Made by a program: the position numbers and the translations under genes | Part shown: piece by piece, positions 7,455 through 17,566 of the stretch | Layout: each line of letters starts with the position of its first letter | Position numbering within the stretch: the first letter of the stretch is position 1 | Source of the DNA: JADJLQ01 sp044227925 | GTDB taxonomy: Bacteria; Bacteroidota; Bacteroidia; Chitinophagales; Saprospiraceae | DNA: 64,000 bases | NCBI GenBank assembly: GCA_044227925.1 | Contig: JBGAVW010000006.1 | Coordinates: 62,001 to 126,000, forward strand | Reading direction: 5' to 3' | The notes under the pieces: generated by a model | The model's input: only the letters and a program-made list of their open reading frames with translations | What the model was told of the DNA's origin: nothing | Databases searched by the model: none

Positions 7455-10415
7455 ATGATAAAGAAAACGATGCACAATTTTATCCGCTCCACGTGCATAT
7501 GGATTTTGTGGTGTCTGCCCATATTGGGGAGTTCAGCTCATGTATTTGATAAAACCATTACAGGGACGGTGAGAGATGAAAATAATGATCCCTTGATCGG
7601 TGTTTCTATAGTAGCAAAGAATACTACTGTGGGCACCATCACCAACGCAGATGGAAATTACGAACTAAAATTACCTGATGATGTGACCACGCTGGTGTTT
7701 TCATATATCGGATATCAGACCCAGGAAATAAATATTGATGGTAGAAACATCATTGATTTGGTCATGGTTTCTGCTGCTGCTCAAATAGAGCAAGTAGTCG
7801 TGATCGGATATGGCACTATAAATAAAAGAGATGTCACAGGTGCTGTAAAATCATTGCGCACAGAAGAATTTAATAAGGGGATCATTAATACACCCGAACA
7901 ATTATTGCAAGGCAAAGTAGCTGGTGTAAATGTAACTACAGCTAGCGGCGATCCTAATGCTGCTATTTCCGTGACAGTAAGAGGCCCTGGCGGGGTACGT
8001 ACCGGCAGTGATCCATTGTATGTAATTGATGGTTTGGCTATAAACGGACCAGCTAGTTTTCTTAATCCCGAAGACATAGAATCAATAGATGTACTCAAAG
8101 ATGCATCGGCAACCGCTATCTACGGTTCCCGTGGTGCCAATGGTGTAATTTTGATTACCACCAAAAAAGGTAAGGCCGGTAAGTCAGTACTGGATTTTTC
8201 TTCCAGTCTTGGTTTATCATCACTTACCAGAGCGCTACCCATATTCAGTACAGCAGAATATAAAAAACAAGTTCCGGCAGTCGGAGGGGTTTTAGAGGAC
8301 CTGGGTGGAGATACAGATTGGCAAAAGATCATTACCAGATCAGCATTAACCCAGAATTATAATTTAAATATGGCAGGTGGTGCAGATAAACTCGCCTATA
8401 ATGCTTCGTTTGGTACCCAGGATCAGGAAGGTATCATCAAAGGAAATGACAATACAAGATATACAGGACGATTAAATGTAACTCAAAAGTTTCTTGAGGA
8501 TAGATTGCATCTGGATGTCAATCTTGGAGTTACGTACAATAAAACGTTGAGACCATCGGTTTCCGGCCTGATTGGTGATGCGATTTCAAATAATCCTACC
8601 TATCCAGCCTATGATGCTCAGGGTAAACCCGCCGCCTATGTTACAGCCTCCAATCCTTTGACCACACTGGCATTGGAAAAGAACCTGACTACAGGTACAC
8701 GTATTATAGGTAACTTCTCACCATCATTTAATATAATCAAGGGCCTTACCTATAAATTAAACTTTGGTATCGATAATTCTAACTATACCACTAACAATCA
8801 ATCATTGCCAAATGCTGTACCTCTTAGAGACGGTCGTCTTGAAACATATTACAATACCGGCAATAATAAACTTATCGAAAATTATTTAACCTATGAACGC
8901 AACAATGATATACATAATATCAGCGCATTGGTTGGACATTCATACCAAAAGTTTTTTGGACAATTGAGAGGAAGTAGCATAAATAAGTTCCCCATTTCAG
9001 ATATTGAACCTATTTACAATCCTGGATTGGGTCAAGAGCTGACATTAGCAAATAATAGACCTATAGGTAGTGCCAATATTAATGAGTTGCAATCTTTTTT
9101 TGGAAGAGGAACTTATCAGTATCATAATAAATATCTTGTTACAGCCACCGTTAGGGCAGACGGATCATCTAAGTTTGGAGCAAATAATAAGTATGGAATT
9201 TTCCCTTCCTTCGCGGCAGCCTGGCGTATTACTGAAGAATCTTTTATGAAATCATCTCCTTTTAGTAACCTCAAATTGAGAGCAGGATGGGGCCGTACGG
9301 GTAACCAGGAAATCCCACCCAAGATTACCCTTGCTGCGTTTACTTCTCAGGTGAGTGCAAATACTAGTTATCCTTTATTTGCTACAGGAGCTTACCCGGC
9401 AGGTACCACATTTTCCAGGTTAGCCAATCCCGATATTCAATGGGAAGTATCGGATCAGACTAATGTTGGATTGGACTTTGATCTTTTCAGAGGAGCTCTT
9501 TCGGGGACAGTAGACTGGTTTAATAAAGTTTCTAATAATATCTTGTTGGAAGTAATACCTGCAGATCCGGTACAGCCTGCGGGTACCTTTTGGACCAATG
9601 TGGAAGATATGGAGATTACCAACAGTGGATTAGAGTTTTCGTTGAATTATGCAAAAAGCCTGAGTAATGGAATTCAATATTCAATAGGTGGGAATGCAAG
9701 TTTTATAGATAATGAAGTGAGTAACAGCCCGTACACGGTAATACCTTCGGGTAATGCATCCGGATCAGGGCTTACCTCAGCTACTATAAATGGATATCTC
9801 AATAATGAACCAATCGGTACTTTTTACCTAAAAGAATTTATTGGTATAGATGATAAAGGATTGAGTAAGTTTAGGGATGTGGATGGGGATGGCATCATTT
9901 CTGATAAAGATAGGGTAGCCCTGGGTACCGCTTTACCTACTTCGATTTATAGTCTGTTTGGCACCTTCGCATATAAAGGGCTGGATTTATCTATTAACTT
10001 TAATGGTATCTCAGGAAATAAAATTTATGATAATACAGCAAATTCCAATTTTTATAAATTGCGGTTGTCAAAGGGTGTCAATGTAACCCCTGAAGCGTTG
10101 GAATTTTCATCAGAATCTACTAATAATGCCGCGCCTGTATCATCCAGGTATCTTAAAGATGGAAGTTATTTCAGACTAAATAATTTATCATTAGGATACA
10201 ATTTAAAACCTGCTTTACTTAATCTTTCCAGATGGTGTTCAGGTATACGCTTATCTGTGACAGGTACCAATCTTTGGTTAAGTACCAAATACAACGGCTA
10301 TGATCCGGAAGTGAACACAGATAGAAGCATAAATGGCATTTCATCTTATGGCATCGATTATTTAAGTTATCCCAAAGCCAAAACTGTACTATTTGGCCTT
10401 AAACTCACATTTTAA
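7455..10415 (+). CDS. SusC/RagA-type TonB-dependent outer-membrane transporter
   Basis: Active uptake of glycans or peptides across the outer membrane, energised by TonB. In order: signal peptide (about 1-28), carboxypeptidase-D-like regulatory domain (about 34-105), plug with the SusC hallmark VIGYGTINKRDVTGAV (about 113-128) and the DPLYVIDG segment, then a 22-strand barrel to the C-terminal aromatic residue. The 986 residues are typical. The SusD partner follows after 13 bases. No glycosidase is adjacent, so the substrate is unknown. The leader region upstream is strongly AT-rich, with no convincing TAnnTTTG element. Confidence 0.95.
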   Translation: MIKKTMHNFIRSTCIWILWCLPILGSSAHVFDKTITGTVRDENNDPLIGVSIVAKNTTVGTITNADGNYELKLPDDVTTLVFSYIGYQTQEINIDGRNIIDLVMVSAAAQIEQVVVIGYGTINKRDVTGAVKSLRTEEFNKGIINTPEQLLQGKVAGVNVTTASGDPNAAISVTVRGPGGVRTGSDPLYVIDGLAINGPASFLNPEDIESIDVLKDASATAIYGSRGANGVILITTKKGKAGKSVLDFSSSLGLSSLTRALPIFSTAEYKKQVPAVGGVLEDLGGDTDWQKIITRSALTQNYNLNMAGGADKLAYNASFGTQDQEGIIKGNDNTRYTGRLNVTQKFLEDRLHLDVNLGVTYNKTLRPSVSGLIGDAISNNPTYPAYDAQGKPAAYVTASNPLTTLALEKNLTTGTRIIGNFSPSFNIIKGLTYKLNFGIDNSNYTTNNQSLPNAVPLRDGRLETYYNTGNNKLIENYLTYERNNDIHNISALVGHSYQKFFGQLRGSSINKFPISDIEPIYNPGLGQELTLANNRPIGSANINELQSFFGRGTYQYHNKYLVTATVRADGSSKFGANNKYGIFPSFAAAWRITEESFMKSSPFSNLKLRAGWGRTGNQEIPPKITLAAFTSQVSANTSYPLFATGAYPAGTTFSRLANPDIQWEVSDQTNVGLDFDLFRGALSGTVDWFNKVSNNILLEVIPADPVQPAGTFWTNVEDMEITNSGLEFSLNYAKSLSNGIQYSIGGNASFIDNEVSNSPYTVIPSGNASGSGLTSATINGYLNNEPIGTFYLKEFIGIDDKGLSKFRDVDGDGIISDKDRVALGTALPTSIYSLFGTFAYKGLDLSINFNGISGNKIYDNTANSNFYKLRLSKGVNVTPEALEFSSESTNNAAPVSSRYLKDGSYFRLNNLSLGYNLKPALLNLSRWCSGIRLSVTGTNLWLSTKYNGYDPEVNTDRSINGISSYGIDYLSYPKAKTVLFGLKLTF

Positions 10416-10428
10416 AAACTCTTTCAAT

Positions 10429-12111
10429 ATGAAAAAAATTATATCTTTCATTGGTCTTGCTTTGAGTATCGTGTGGATCCAAAGCTGTACTGATTTACAA
10501 GAAAAAGTATTGGATGAAACTTTATCATCTAATCTATCAGACCAGGATGCAGCAAACGGTAGCTTGGCACCGGTTTACGGAAAATTTACAGACATCTTTA
10601 CCCATACCAATTATTTTGCACTACAGGAAATATCAACTGACGAGGCTATATTGCCTTATCGGGGTGGTACAGACTGGGGTGATAATGGAATATATATATC
10701 ACTGCATCAACATGTGACTACCAGCACCGATCCCAATGTTCGCAATACCTGGGGTCATATTCTTCAGGGAATTTCCCGGGCTGTAACAGCAATGAATGTT
10801 TTGCCAACATTAAAAGCAAGCAGTGTGAAGACCTATTTGGCTGAAGCAAGGGGATTGAATGCATATTATAATATGCTGGCCCTTGATTTGTTTGGGATGG
10901 TTTTTGTAAAAGCAGATCCTGGCGCTGTATCTAAAATAATACGCGGTACAGAGGCGGTGGATTATTTGATTAAAGAGTTTAATGCAATAATAAATGATTT
11001 GGACAATTCCGTGGGACCAGGCAGATTAACTCAAAATGCGGTTTATGGCCTCTTAGCCCGTCTGCATTTGAATGCCGGTGTGTACAGAGATATTTATGCA
11101 GATAATTTTACTTTTGCTGCAGCCGACATGGATAAGGTAATTGAATATTGTGATAAAATCATAGCTTCAAATCAATATAAATTATCGGCCGATTACTTCG
11201 ATATTTTTGGAAACAATAATCACGATAATAAGGAGTTGATTTTTGCACATGACCAACGGCCTGATTTGAATGGTCACAACAGGCTTGCTTATTTTTCTCT
11301 TTCTGGCGACCAATTTCCTTTGCCTGCATTTACTGGTGCCAACGGTACAGACGGACCAGGTATCACTTCAGATTTTTATAGAACATGGACCAGTGCCTAT
11401 GGATCAGTAGATCCTGCAGTGGCAGATCCAAGATTTTACAAACAAAATTTATCTATTTATAGCAATCCCGCAGACTCTTGTGTAGCTGCAGCTGATTTTA
11501 AAATTAATAGAGGAATTCTCAGAGGTCAACAATATGGTTTGTTGCGCGTGAATGGTGTGTTTTTAAAATGTGCAGACGGAAAATTTAAGGTAGGCAAATT
11601 ATTTCATCTTACCAGGACCAAGCCCACACTTGCGGTGGATTTTACGGAAAAAATTGACTTTACTGTTGAAGGAAGTAATTACAACACAGGATATCGTGTA
11701 GAGAAATATGAGTTTAGCAGTAAGTCTGTGAGCGGAAGAAATTTTGGTGAAGCCGATATTGTATTGCTTAGATTAGCTGATGTTTATTTGATGAGAGCCG
11801 AAGCAAAGCTTAGAAAATCAGGTGATCAGGCAGGGGCATTAGCAGATGTAAATTTTGTAAGGGCGGCCCGTACTAAACCTGCACCTGCTTTGACCAGCAT
11901 GAATCTGGAATTGCTGTACAGGGAAAGAGGATTTGAATTTTACTGGGAAATGCTCCGCCGTTCAGATATGATCCGATTTGGTAAGTATGAAGGTACATGG
12001 ACAGAGAAAACAAATAATGATAAACGCAAGAGGATCTTTCCTGTGCCTCAAACAGCTATTGACGGCGCATCAAATCTTCCAGGGTATTTGGTTCAAAACT
12101 CAAGTTATTAA
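10429..12111 (+). CDS. SusD/RagB-type surface lipoprotein
   Basis: Surface-exposed substrate-binding lid for the SusC channel upstream. ATG 10429 gives a 560-residue protein with a lipoprotein signal ending in IQSC (Cys20). The body shows TPR-rich SusD features, including AEARGLNAYYN near 135 and the C-terminal block ADVYLMRAEAKLR followed by YRERGFEFYWEMLRRSDMIR, which is characteristic of the family. An earlier in-frame codon at 10393 would overlap the susC reading frame and spoil the signal peptide. It is co-transcribed with the SusC gene. Confidence 0.95.
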   Translation: MKKIISFIGLALSIVWIQSCTDLQEKVLDETLSSNLSDQDAANGSLAPVYGKFTDIFTHTNYFALQEISTDEAILPYRGGTDWGDNGIYISLHQHVTTSTDPNVRNTWGHILQGISRAVTAMNVLPTLKASSVKTYLAEARGLNAYYNMLALDLFGMVFVKADPGAVSKIIRGTEAVDYLIKEFNAIINDLDNSVGPGRLTQNAVYGLLARLHLNAGVYRDIYADNFTFAAADMDKVIEYCDKIIASNQYKLSADYFDIFGNNNHDNKELIFAHDQRPDLNGHNRLAYFSLSGDQFPLPAFTGANGTDGPGITSDFYRTWTSAYGSVDPAVADPRFYKQNLSIYSNPADSCVAAADFKINRGILRGQQYGLLRVNGVFLKCADGKFKVGKLFHLTRTKPTLAVDFTEKIDFTVEGSNYNTGYRVEKYEFSSKSVSGRNFGEADIVLLRLADVYLMRAEAKLRKSGDQAGALADVNFVRAARTKPAPALTSMNLELLYRERGFEFYWEMLRRSDMIRFGKYEGTWTEKTNNDKRKRIFPVPQTAIDGASNLPGYLVQNSSY

Positions 12112-12449
12112 ATGCGTTTTTGTTGATTAACCTCCGGATATAAACGTTTAAATTTTTTCAAAATTTATCTTACTTTATAAAAAGTGGGTTGGATCAGATA
12201 AAGTGGTTAACCATTACCGGGAGAAGGAAATAGGGATTGATCTATTAGTGATAAAGTCAGAAATATGTGATCATTTCCGACTTGCATTCCCTGTTTAAAA
12301 TTTTAAATAAAACAGGGTAGGGCATACAGTTGTAATACCCTCCAGTTAAAATGGAGGAGCTTGAAAGTTATATAATGAAGTAATACGGGATTGTAAAAAA
12401 GGCTATGGGTCTAAATTACTTTAGTTTTAATTGAAGCTAATCATTAAAG
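12112..12449 (+). other. Non-coding gap between convergent susD and tolC-like genes
   Basis: No gene is visible. A stem of eight pairs (CCCTGTTT at 12289-12296 with AAACAGGG at 12310-12317) and a six-pair stem (CCTCCA/TGGAGG near 12341-12358) are present. Neither is followed by a T tract on either strand, so they are not clear intrinsic terminators. Confidence 0.5.
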
Positions 12450-13853
12450 TTATTTTTTATAATCCATTTTGAGTTCCCGGGCCTTTGCAATCACATGCAA
12501 TAATTTCGCTTTGACCTCAGGCTTTTTTAATTCGACATCGATCAGCTTTTGCTCTCTGATATTTAGTAATAAAGCATTTGATTCTCCTTGTCTGAATTTT
12601 ACATATTCCATTTCCAATAATGAATTCAAATCTTTGCTGAGGTGATTTAATTGGTCCAATTGGGTAAGGTATTGGTTTTTTTCATTTAAATAATATTCAA
12701 GTTTGGTAATCAACTCTCTTTCTTTAGCTGATTTTAATAATGTAGTTTCATTTAATTTATTTTTTGTTAATTGATATTGCCCCAGGGCTTCTCTTCTAAA
12801 AATAGGAAAACCGAAATGCATGCTCACGTGAAAATTTTTATTCACAGGATAATTGGACGAATAAAAAGGAATCGTACGGTCAATTCCAAAAAATTTGGAC
12901 TTTAGATCCAGTTTTGGTAGAAGGGATTGCCACTTCAGCTTTTTTTCTACAGCTAATATTTTTAGTTTTGAGTTGTAGACTTCAAGTACCGGATTTTGAT
13001 CCTGGAAAAAATCAAAAAGGGAATCTGTTGGAGCAAGAGTAAATTCAAAATTTGAATCAGGGAGATTGCTTTCAGCCAGTATTCCGGTATCCATATTTTC
13101 ATTCCAAAGAAACGCTGATAATTGGATGGCTTTATTCACATAATTTAATCGTATTGTGTTTTGCTGAATAAGAAAGTTCTGGTATTGCGTATTCAGATCC
13201 AAGGTGTCAGAAACAGAATTATCACCATTCATAAAGCTGACGGTTAATAATTTTTTACGATTTTCCAGGTTCCGAATAAAACGATCCATGATCATGAATT
13301 GTTGATGGGCATACCACCATTCTATATAGGCTGCTGTAGCCTGATACAATATTTGATTGATGGCGATCCGTCTTTCAGCGTCAGATTGGAGAATAAATTC
13401 TTTAGCCTGAATCAGAGTGGCTCTGCGCTTATCTATACTTAATCCTTGCAGGAGAGGAATTTCAAGTCCCATATAGGTAAAGCTACCAGGACTAAACTCA
13501 GGGTTGATATTTTCGCCGCTATTCTGAGACCACCCTGCTGACAAACCCACAGGAGATTTTGTATGCCATTTGATGCTGCCTTCCTGATAACTGTAATAAG
13601 ATTTATTATTAAAGTACTTATTATCTGAAGAGACATTCAGCAGGGGATCCATAAATGATTTACTTATATTGAGATTTATTTGGGCATTTTGTACCAGTAA
13701 ATCAGCTTGTCTGACCAAAGGATGAAATCGAATCACCTGTTGCATGAAGTCTTCATATTTAAAAATAACCGAATCCTGTGCTGGTAATATCAATATATTG
13801 GAGAAGCAAACCAGGTATATTAAATATCTGATCTTGTCAATCATGGTCTTCAT
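12450..13853 (-). CDS. TolC-family outer-membrane efflux protein
   Basis: Trimeric outer-membrane channel and exit duct for the ABC/HlyD pair encoded just upstream. It has 467 residues with a signal peptide (about 1-25, ending near LPAQ) and two long helical repeats typical of OEP domains (about 40-230 and 260-460). The last gene of the operon, starting 3 bases after the HlyD-like stop. ATG 13853 is used; a second ATG three codons in is possible. Type I secretion or drug efflux cannot be told apart from this protein alone. Confidence 0.85.
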   Translation of the reverse strand: MKTMIDKIRYLIYLVCFSNILILPAQDSVIFKYEDFMQQVIRFHPLVRQADLLVQNAQINLNISKSFMDPLLNVSSDNKYFNNKSYYSYQEGSIKWHTKSPVGLSAGWSQNSGENINPEFSPGSFTYMGLEIPLLQGLSIDKRRATLIQAKEFILQSDAERRIAINQILYQATAAYIEWWYAHQQFMIMDRFIRNLENRKKLLTVSFMNGDNSVSDTLDLNTQYQNFLIQQNTIRLNYVNKAIQLSAFLWNENMDTGILAESNLPDSNFEFTLAPTDSLFDFFQDQNPVLEVYNSKLKILAVEKKLKWQSLLPKLDLKSKFFGIDRTIPFYSSNYPVNKNFHVSMHFGFPIFRREALGQYQLTKNKLNETTLLKSAKERELITKLEYYLNEKNQYLTQLDQLNHLSKDLNSLLEMEYVKFRQGESNALLLNIREQKLIDVELKKPEVKAKLLHVIAKARELKMDYKK

Positions 13854-13856
13854 GAT

Positions 13857-15200
13857 TTATTTTGTTGTTTTATCTGGAGTGTAAAATTCAGCAGGAAAAC
13901 CATTGATCTTTCTCCATAATTCATAATAAATGGGTACATCTTTTAATAAGGCGATTCCTTTTGCGCCGGTTCCAATGTTTAAATGTGGCGGCCATTTGCG
14001 GTCCGTTACCGTTTCAGTAACCAATGCTCTGAATTTTCCATTGGCTGATGTGGTTTTTTCAATGACTTTGATCTCACCGCTGAAGGTACCAAAATTATAC
14101 TGAGGCCAGCCTCGAAATAGCATGGCGGGATATCCATCGAATACGAATTGTATTTTTTGGCCGATGTGCACGAGGGGTATATCAACCGGGTCAATAAATA
14201 TTTCGATTGCTTTTTGATGTATATCAGGAATGATCTCTGCTATAAAATCTCCTTCTTTTATAATCACCCCTATACCTGCTTGTTTTACTGAACCCACCTG
14301 GCCGTCTATGGGTGAGATGATATAATACCATTTTTGTCTTTCTTCGTAATTGGTAAAAGTGTTTTTTAATTTTGCTATGTCGTATTCTGCTGAAGCGGCA
14401 TCTGAATATGATGAATACTTTTCGCCTTCTATCTTAGCCAGTTTATCATTGTATTCCTGCCTTGTTTGATCACGATCTAATAATAAGTTTGCAAGCTCAC
14501 CTTTATTTTGATATAATTTATTTTGCTGTGTTTGCAATTTGGATATGGCATTTTGATGGTTTGCTTTACGCTTTTCATATTCAGCAAGTGAAATGACACC
14601 CTGGTCCAGCATATTTTTAGCTGCTTCTATTTGCCTTTTATTAATTTCTAATTCGGTATTACTGGCTGTAAGGGCAATGCTGTCTGCCATGATGTACCCA
14701 TTTTGTTGCTCAATTTTATTGTTCAGAATTTGCATTTTTAAATCCCTTGCCTTTTTAATAGCCTCGTATTGGGCAGAGGCGGTCTCTGCTTTGGATAAAT
14801 AATTATTTTGTGATTTTATTTTTGAGTTTAATTGCTCCCTGATTCTATCAAGTAATTTCACATCAAAATATTCCTCTTTGATTTCTGCAATTTGTAAAAT
14901 AGTATCTCCTTTTGAAATCAAAGCACCTTCATTCACATACCATTTTTTTATTCTCCCGGGTATGATGCTATTTAATTTTTGAGGTCTGTCTTCCTGACGA
15001 AGAGAGCTCACTTTACCATATATATCCAGGCTTTGGGTCCAGGGTAGAAATGAAGCAATTAAAACCAAAAGCATACCTATTTTAGCCCATTTTAACACTG
15101 CCATCCGCTCATGGATCTTCATAATCATTCGAAATGATTTTAAGCTACTGTTGGCTTTCATTTCTGATGTGGAGATAGTGGAAAAATTTTCGAATTTCAT
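13857..15200 (-). CDS. HlyD-family membrane fusion (adaptor) protein
   Basis: Periplasmic adaptor bridging the inner-membrane ABC transporter and the TolC-like channel. A cytoplasmic N-terminus of about 38 residues precedes one transmembrane helix (about 40-58). A biotinyl-lipoyl segment (near 85-115), long coiled-coil arms (about 120-285), the second lipoyl half with ISPIDGQVG, and a beta-barrel region follow. The 447 residues match HlyD-like adaptors of type I secretion rather than shorter RND adaptors. Its ATG overlaps the stop of the ABC gene (ATGA) and its stop is 3 bases before tolC, so the three are translationally coupled. Confidence 0.88.
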   Translation of the reverse strand: MKFENFSTISTSEMKANSSLKSFRMIMKIHERMAVLKWAKIGMLLVLIASFLPWTQSLDIYGKVSSLRQEDRPQKLNSIIPGRIKKWYVNEGALISKGDTILQIAEIKEEYFDVKLLDRIREQLNSKIKSQNNYLSKAETASAQYEAIKKARDLKMQILNNKIEQQNGYIMADSIALTASNTELEINKRQIEAAKNMLDQGVISLAEYEKRKANHQNAISKLQTQQNKLYQNKGELANLLLDRDQTRQEYNDKLAKIEGEKYSSYSDAASAEYDIAKLKNTFTNYEERQKWYYIISPIDGQVGSVKQAGIGVIIKEGDFIAEIIPDIHQKAIEIFIDPVDIPLVHIGQKIQFVFDGYPAMLFRGWPQYNFGTFSGEIKVIEKTTSANGKFRALVTETVTDRKWPPHLNIGTGAKGIALLKDVPIYYELWRKINGFPAEFYTPDKTTK

Positions 15201-16852
15201 AACGCAGTATCTATGATTTTTTCAATTATGGAAATAGACTGTTGGTCATTTTGTATTATCATTACGGTTGGATTAAATTGGGTTACAATAAAATCCTTAA
15301 GGCGATGGATTTCAGTAGCAGTATAACCGCTAAATGGATCCTCCAATAAAAGCAAGTTTGGCTTGTGATAGATGGCACGTGTAAGCAATATGGCCATCAC
15401 AATAGATGAAGGCAGGTTTTTTTTGTAAGGTAAAACCATGGTTTCGAAACCATCACGCTGGTTTTGAATAAATTCATACAGCTTGGTAACCTTAGAGATT
15501 TCAAGTAACCAGGGCATCGAGATCCTATCTTTAGTTAAAACAATGTTCTCAAGTATAGTACCTTCCATCAAGGTATCCTCCTGTAATACAATTCCGGTAT
15601 GCATTCTAATGGAGTTCAGGTCGTAATTATACATGGGTATATCGTCTAGTAATATGCTTCCGGTGTATTCACTGTAAGCACCGGACACAAGGTTAATTAA
15701 AGATGTTTTACCTGAATGTTTTGGCCCGGTAATTTGTACCCACTCCGAAGGCTTGACTTCAAAACTCAATTTGTCGAAAACCTTGTGAGAAGGATTGTAA
15801 GCGAAGGTTACTTTATCAAAAGTTATTTTAACACCCTGAGTGGCTGGCTCATACATCATATTTCCGGAGTGTTCAGTATGCGCATTAGTGATTTTATTCA
15901 ACTTTTCCAGAGAAGTCACTGATAAATACAACTTATCAAAATTCTGAATAAATTTTTCAACAGAACTGATAACTCCGAGTATGACAATGTCAGCCGCTAT
16001 AAACTGACCAACACTGATCTCTTGCCTTAATAATAATAAAATGCTAAGCAGGAAAAGGGCCGCGAAAATCAAAACTTTGAAAGCGATCAGTGTCCAATAT
16101 TGGATGCGAAGTATTTTGAAATAGGCCGTTTTATTTTCCAGGTATTGTGCAACAAGGGAGTCGGTTTTTAATAAGTGCACATTATGATGGTTTACATATT
16201 TAAACAGTTTGATATTTCTTGATATTTGTTCTAACCAATCACCGATTTGGTATTTAAAATCACTGGATTTCATAGCTGTTTGAAATCCCATTGGACTGGT
16301 AATACGGATGATAAAAAATACCAGTACTAATAAAAAAAATCCAAATCCGATAAAAAACGGATGATAAAATGAAAGTAAGCAGGTGCCCAGGATAATTTGA
16401 AGCACTGCACCTGGTACTTCCAATAATAGTTTGTAGATACTTTTTTGCAATGTTGAAATTTCAAAAAATCGGTTTACGAGCTCCGGCATGTAATATTCAT
16501 CATTACGCTGTAAGTCCAGACGGGGCAATATTTCGGCATATCCTAAAGCATAACGCACAAATAATTTTTGTTCTATTTTTTCAATGATTTCTAGTTGTTT
16601 AATTTGCAACGCCCCATTTAAAATAAGGGAGACAACTACTACAACAATTAATAATATAATGGAGGTGGAAATGGAGCCGGCCATTACAAAACTGATAATG
16701 GATTGAATACCTAATGGGATCACCAAATATAATATTCCAGCAAAAGCAGCAATCCAATAAATGGCAATGATTTCCTCCTTTTCCAACCTGAGTAATTTAA
16801 CCAAATTGAGCAGAGCAGACCCAAAATTATAATCTTTAGTGTTTGATGCCAT
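15197..16852 (-). CDS. ABC exporter half-transporter with degenerate ATPase motifs
   Basis: One transmembrane domain (about residues 25-310, six hydrophobic segments) is fused to a nucleotide-binding domain (about 340-551). There is no N-terminal C39 peptidase. Walker A GPKHSGKT (near 375), Q-loop VLQED (near 421) and Walker B LLLLEDP (near 500) are intact. The expected LSGGQ position reads LPSSI, and the H-loop region reads IIQNDQQ with no histidine. Paired NBDs of this kind would bind ATP but might hydrolyse it poorly, or the family may use a variant mechanism. It sits between the TerC-like and HlyD-like genes, so export through HlyD/TolC is likely. The cargo is unknown. Confidence 0.85.
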   Translation of the reverse strand: MASNTKDYNFGSALLNLVKLLRLEKEEIIAIYWIAAFAGILYLVIPLGIQSIISFVMAGSISTSIILLIVVVVVSLILNGALQIKQLEIIEKIEQKLFVRYALGYAEILPRLDLQRNDEYYMPELVNRFFEISTLQKSIYKLLLEVPGAVLQIILGTCLLSFYHPFFIGFGFFLLVLVFFIIRITSPMGFQTAMKSSDFKYQIGDWLEQISRNIKLFKYVNHHNVHLLKTDSLVAQYLENKTAYFKILRIQYWTLIAFKVLIFAALFLLSILLLLRQEISVGQFIAADIVILGVISSVEKFIQNFDKLYLSVTSLEKLNKITNAHTEHSGNMMYEPATQGVKITFDKVTFAYNPSHKVFDKLSFEVKPSEWVQITGPKHSGKTSLINLVSGAYSEYTGSILLDDIPMYNYDLNSIRMHTGIVLQEDTLMEGTILENIVLTKDRISMPWLLEISKVTKLYEFIQNQRDGFETMVLPYKKNLPSSIVMAILLTRAIYHKPNLLLLEDPFSGYTATEIHRLKDFIVTQFNPTVMIIQNDQQSISIIEKIIDTAL

Positions 16853-16855
16853 ACC

Positions 16856-17566
16856 TTATAATTGTTTTTTCGATTTATGAGCTCTGATTTGCAACAGATC
16901 AACCAATAGCGCAAAAGCGAGTGAAGAATAAATAAAAGCTTTGGGAATCGGATAGTTAAACCCTTCTGCTACAAGTGTCGTTCCGATAACAACTAAAAAA
17001 GCCAACGCCAGAATTTTAAATGAGGGGTGTTTTCGGATAAAATCTACTATCGGCTTGGAGGCCAACATCATGAAAGACATGGATAGGATCACTGCAAGGT
17101 ACATAATCCAGAGTTTTTCTGTCATGCCTACTGCAGTAATAATCGAATCTATTGAAAATACGAGGTCCAGGGCAATCACCTGCAAAAGCAATGAATTAAA
17201 GGATTGGGGTGCTCCTTTTTCGATTGTTTCAGATTTGTGCTCAGTCTCATAATAAATTTCTTTTATACTCTTATATAACAGGAAGATTCCACCTGCCAAC
17301 AGTATCAGCTCCTTACCTGTGAATTCAAAATATGCTACAGTTATTAAAGGGCGGTCCAGCTTCATAATCCAAGAAATTGCCAATAAAAGAAGCAAGCGCA
17401 TGATCATGGCTAAGCCAAGTCCGAGTAACCTTAATTTATTTCTTTGATTATCAGGTAGTTTGTCGGCGATTATTGAAATAAAAATGACATTGTCTATACC
17501 CAGAATGATTTCAAGGAATAACAATGTCATTAGTGGTAAAATCGAGTCCAGGATTGAAACTTCCAT
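16856..17566 (-). CDS. TerC-family membrane protein
   Basis: Integral inner-membrane protein of 237 residues from ATG 17566, with seven to nine hydrophobic segments. The two acidic TerC motifs are visible: EIILGIDNVIF early and DLVFSIDSIITAVG in the middle. TerC homologues are linked to tellurite resistance and Mn/Ca efflux, and in Bacillus to supplying metal to secreted enzymes. It is the first gene of the TerC-ABC-HlyD-TolC operon, ending 3 bases before the ABC start. A longer form from a TTG at 17599 would add 11 residues and run through the dyad-rich control region; I prefer the ATG. Confidence 0.88.
   Translation of the reverse strand: MEVSILDSILPLMTLLFLEIILGIDNVIFISIIADKLPDNQRNKLRLLGLGLAMIMRLLLLLAISWIMKLDRPLITVAYFEFTGKELILLAGGIFLLYKSIKEIYYETEHKSETIEKGAPQSFNSLLLQVIALDLVFSIDSIITAVGMTEKLWIMYLAVILSMSFMMLASKPIVDFIRKHPSFKILALAFLVVIGTTLVAEGFNYPIPKAFIYSSLAFALLVDLLQIRAHKSKKQL

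Noticed and set aside
12289..12317. Hairpin after susD as a terminator
   Set aside because: An eight-pair stem exists, but no T tract follows on either strand.
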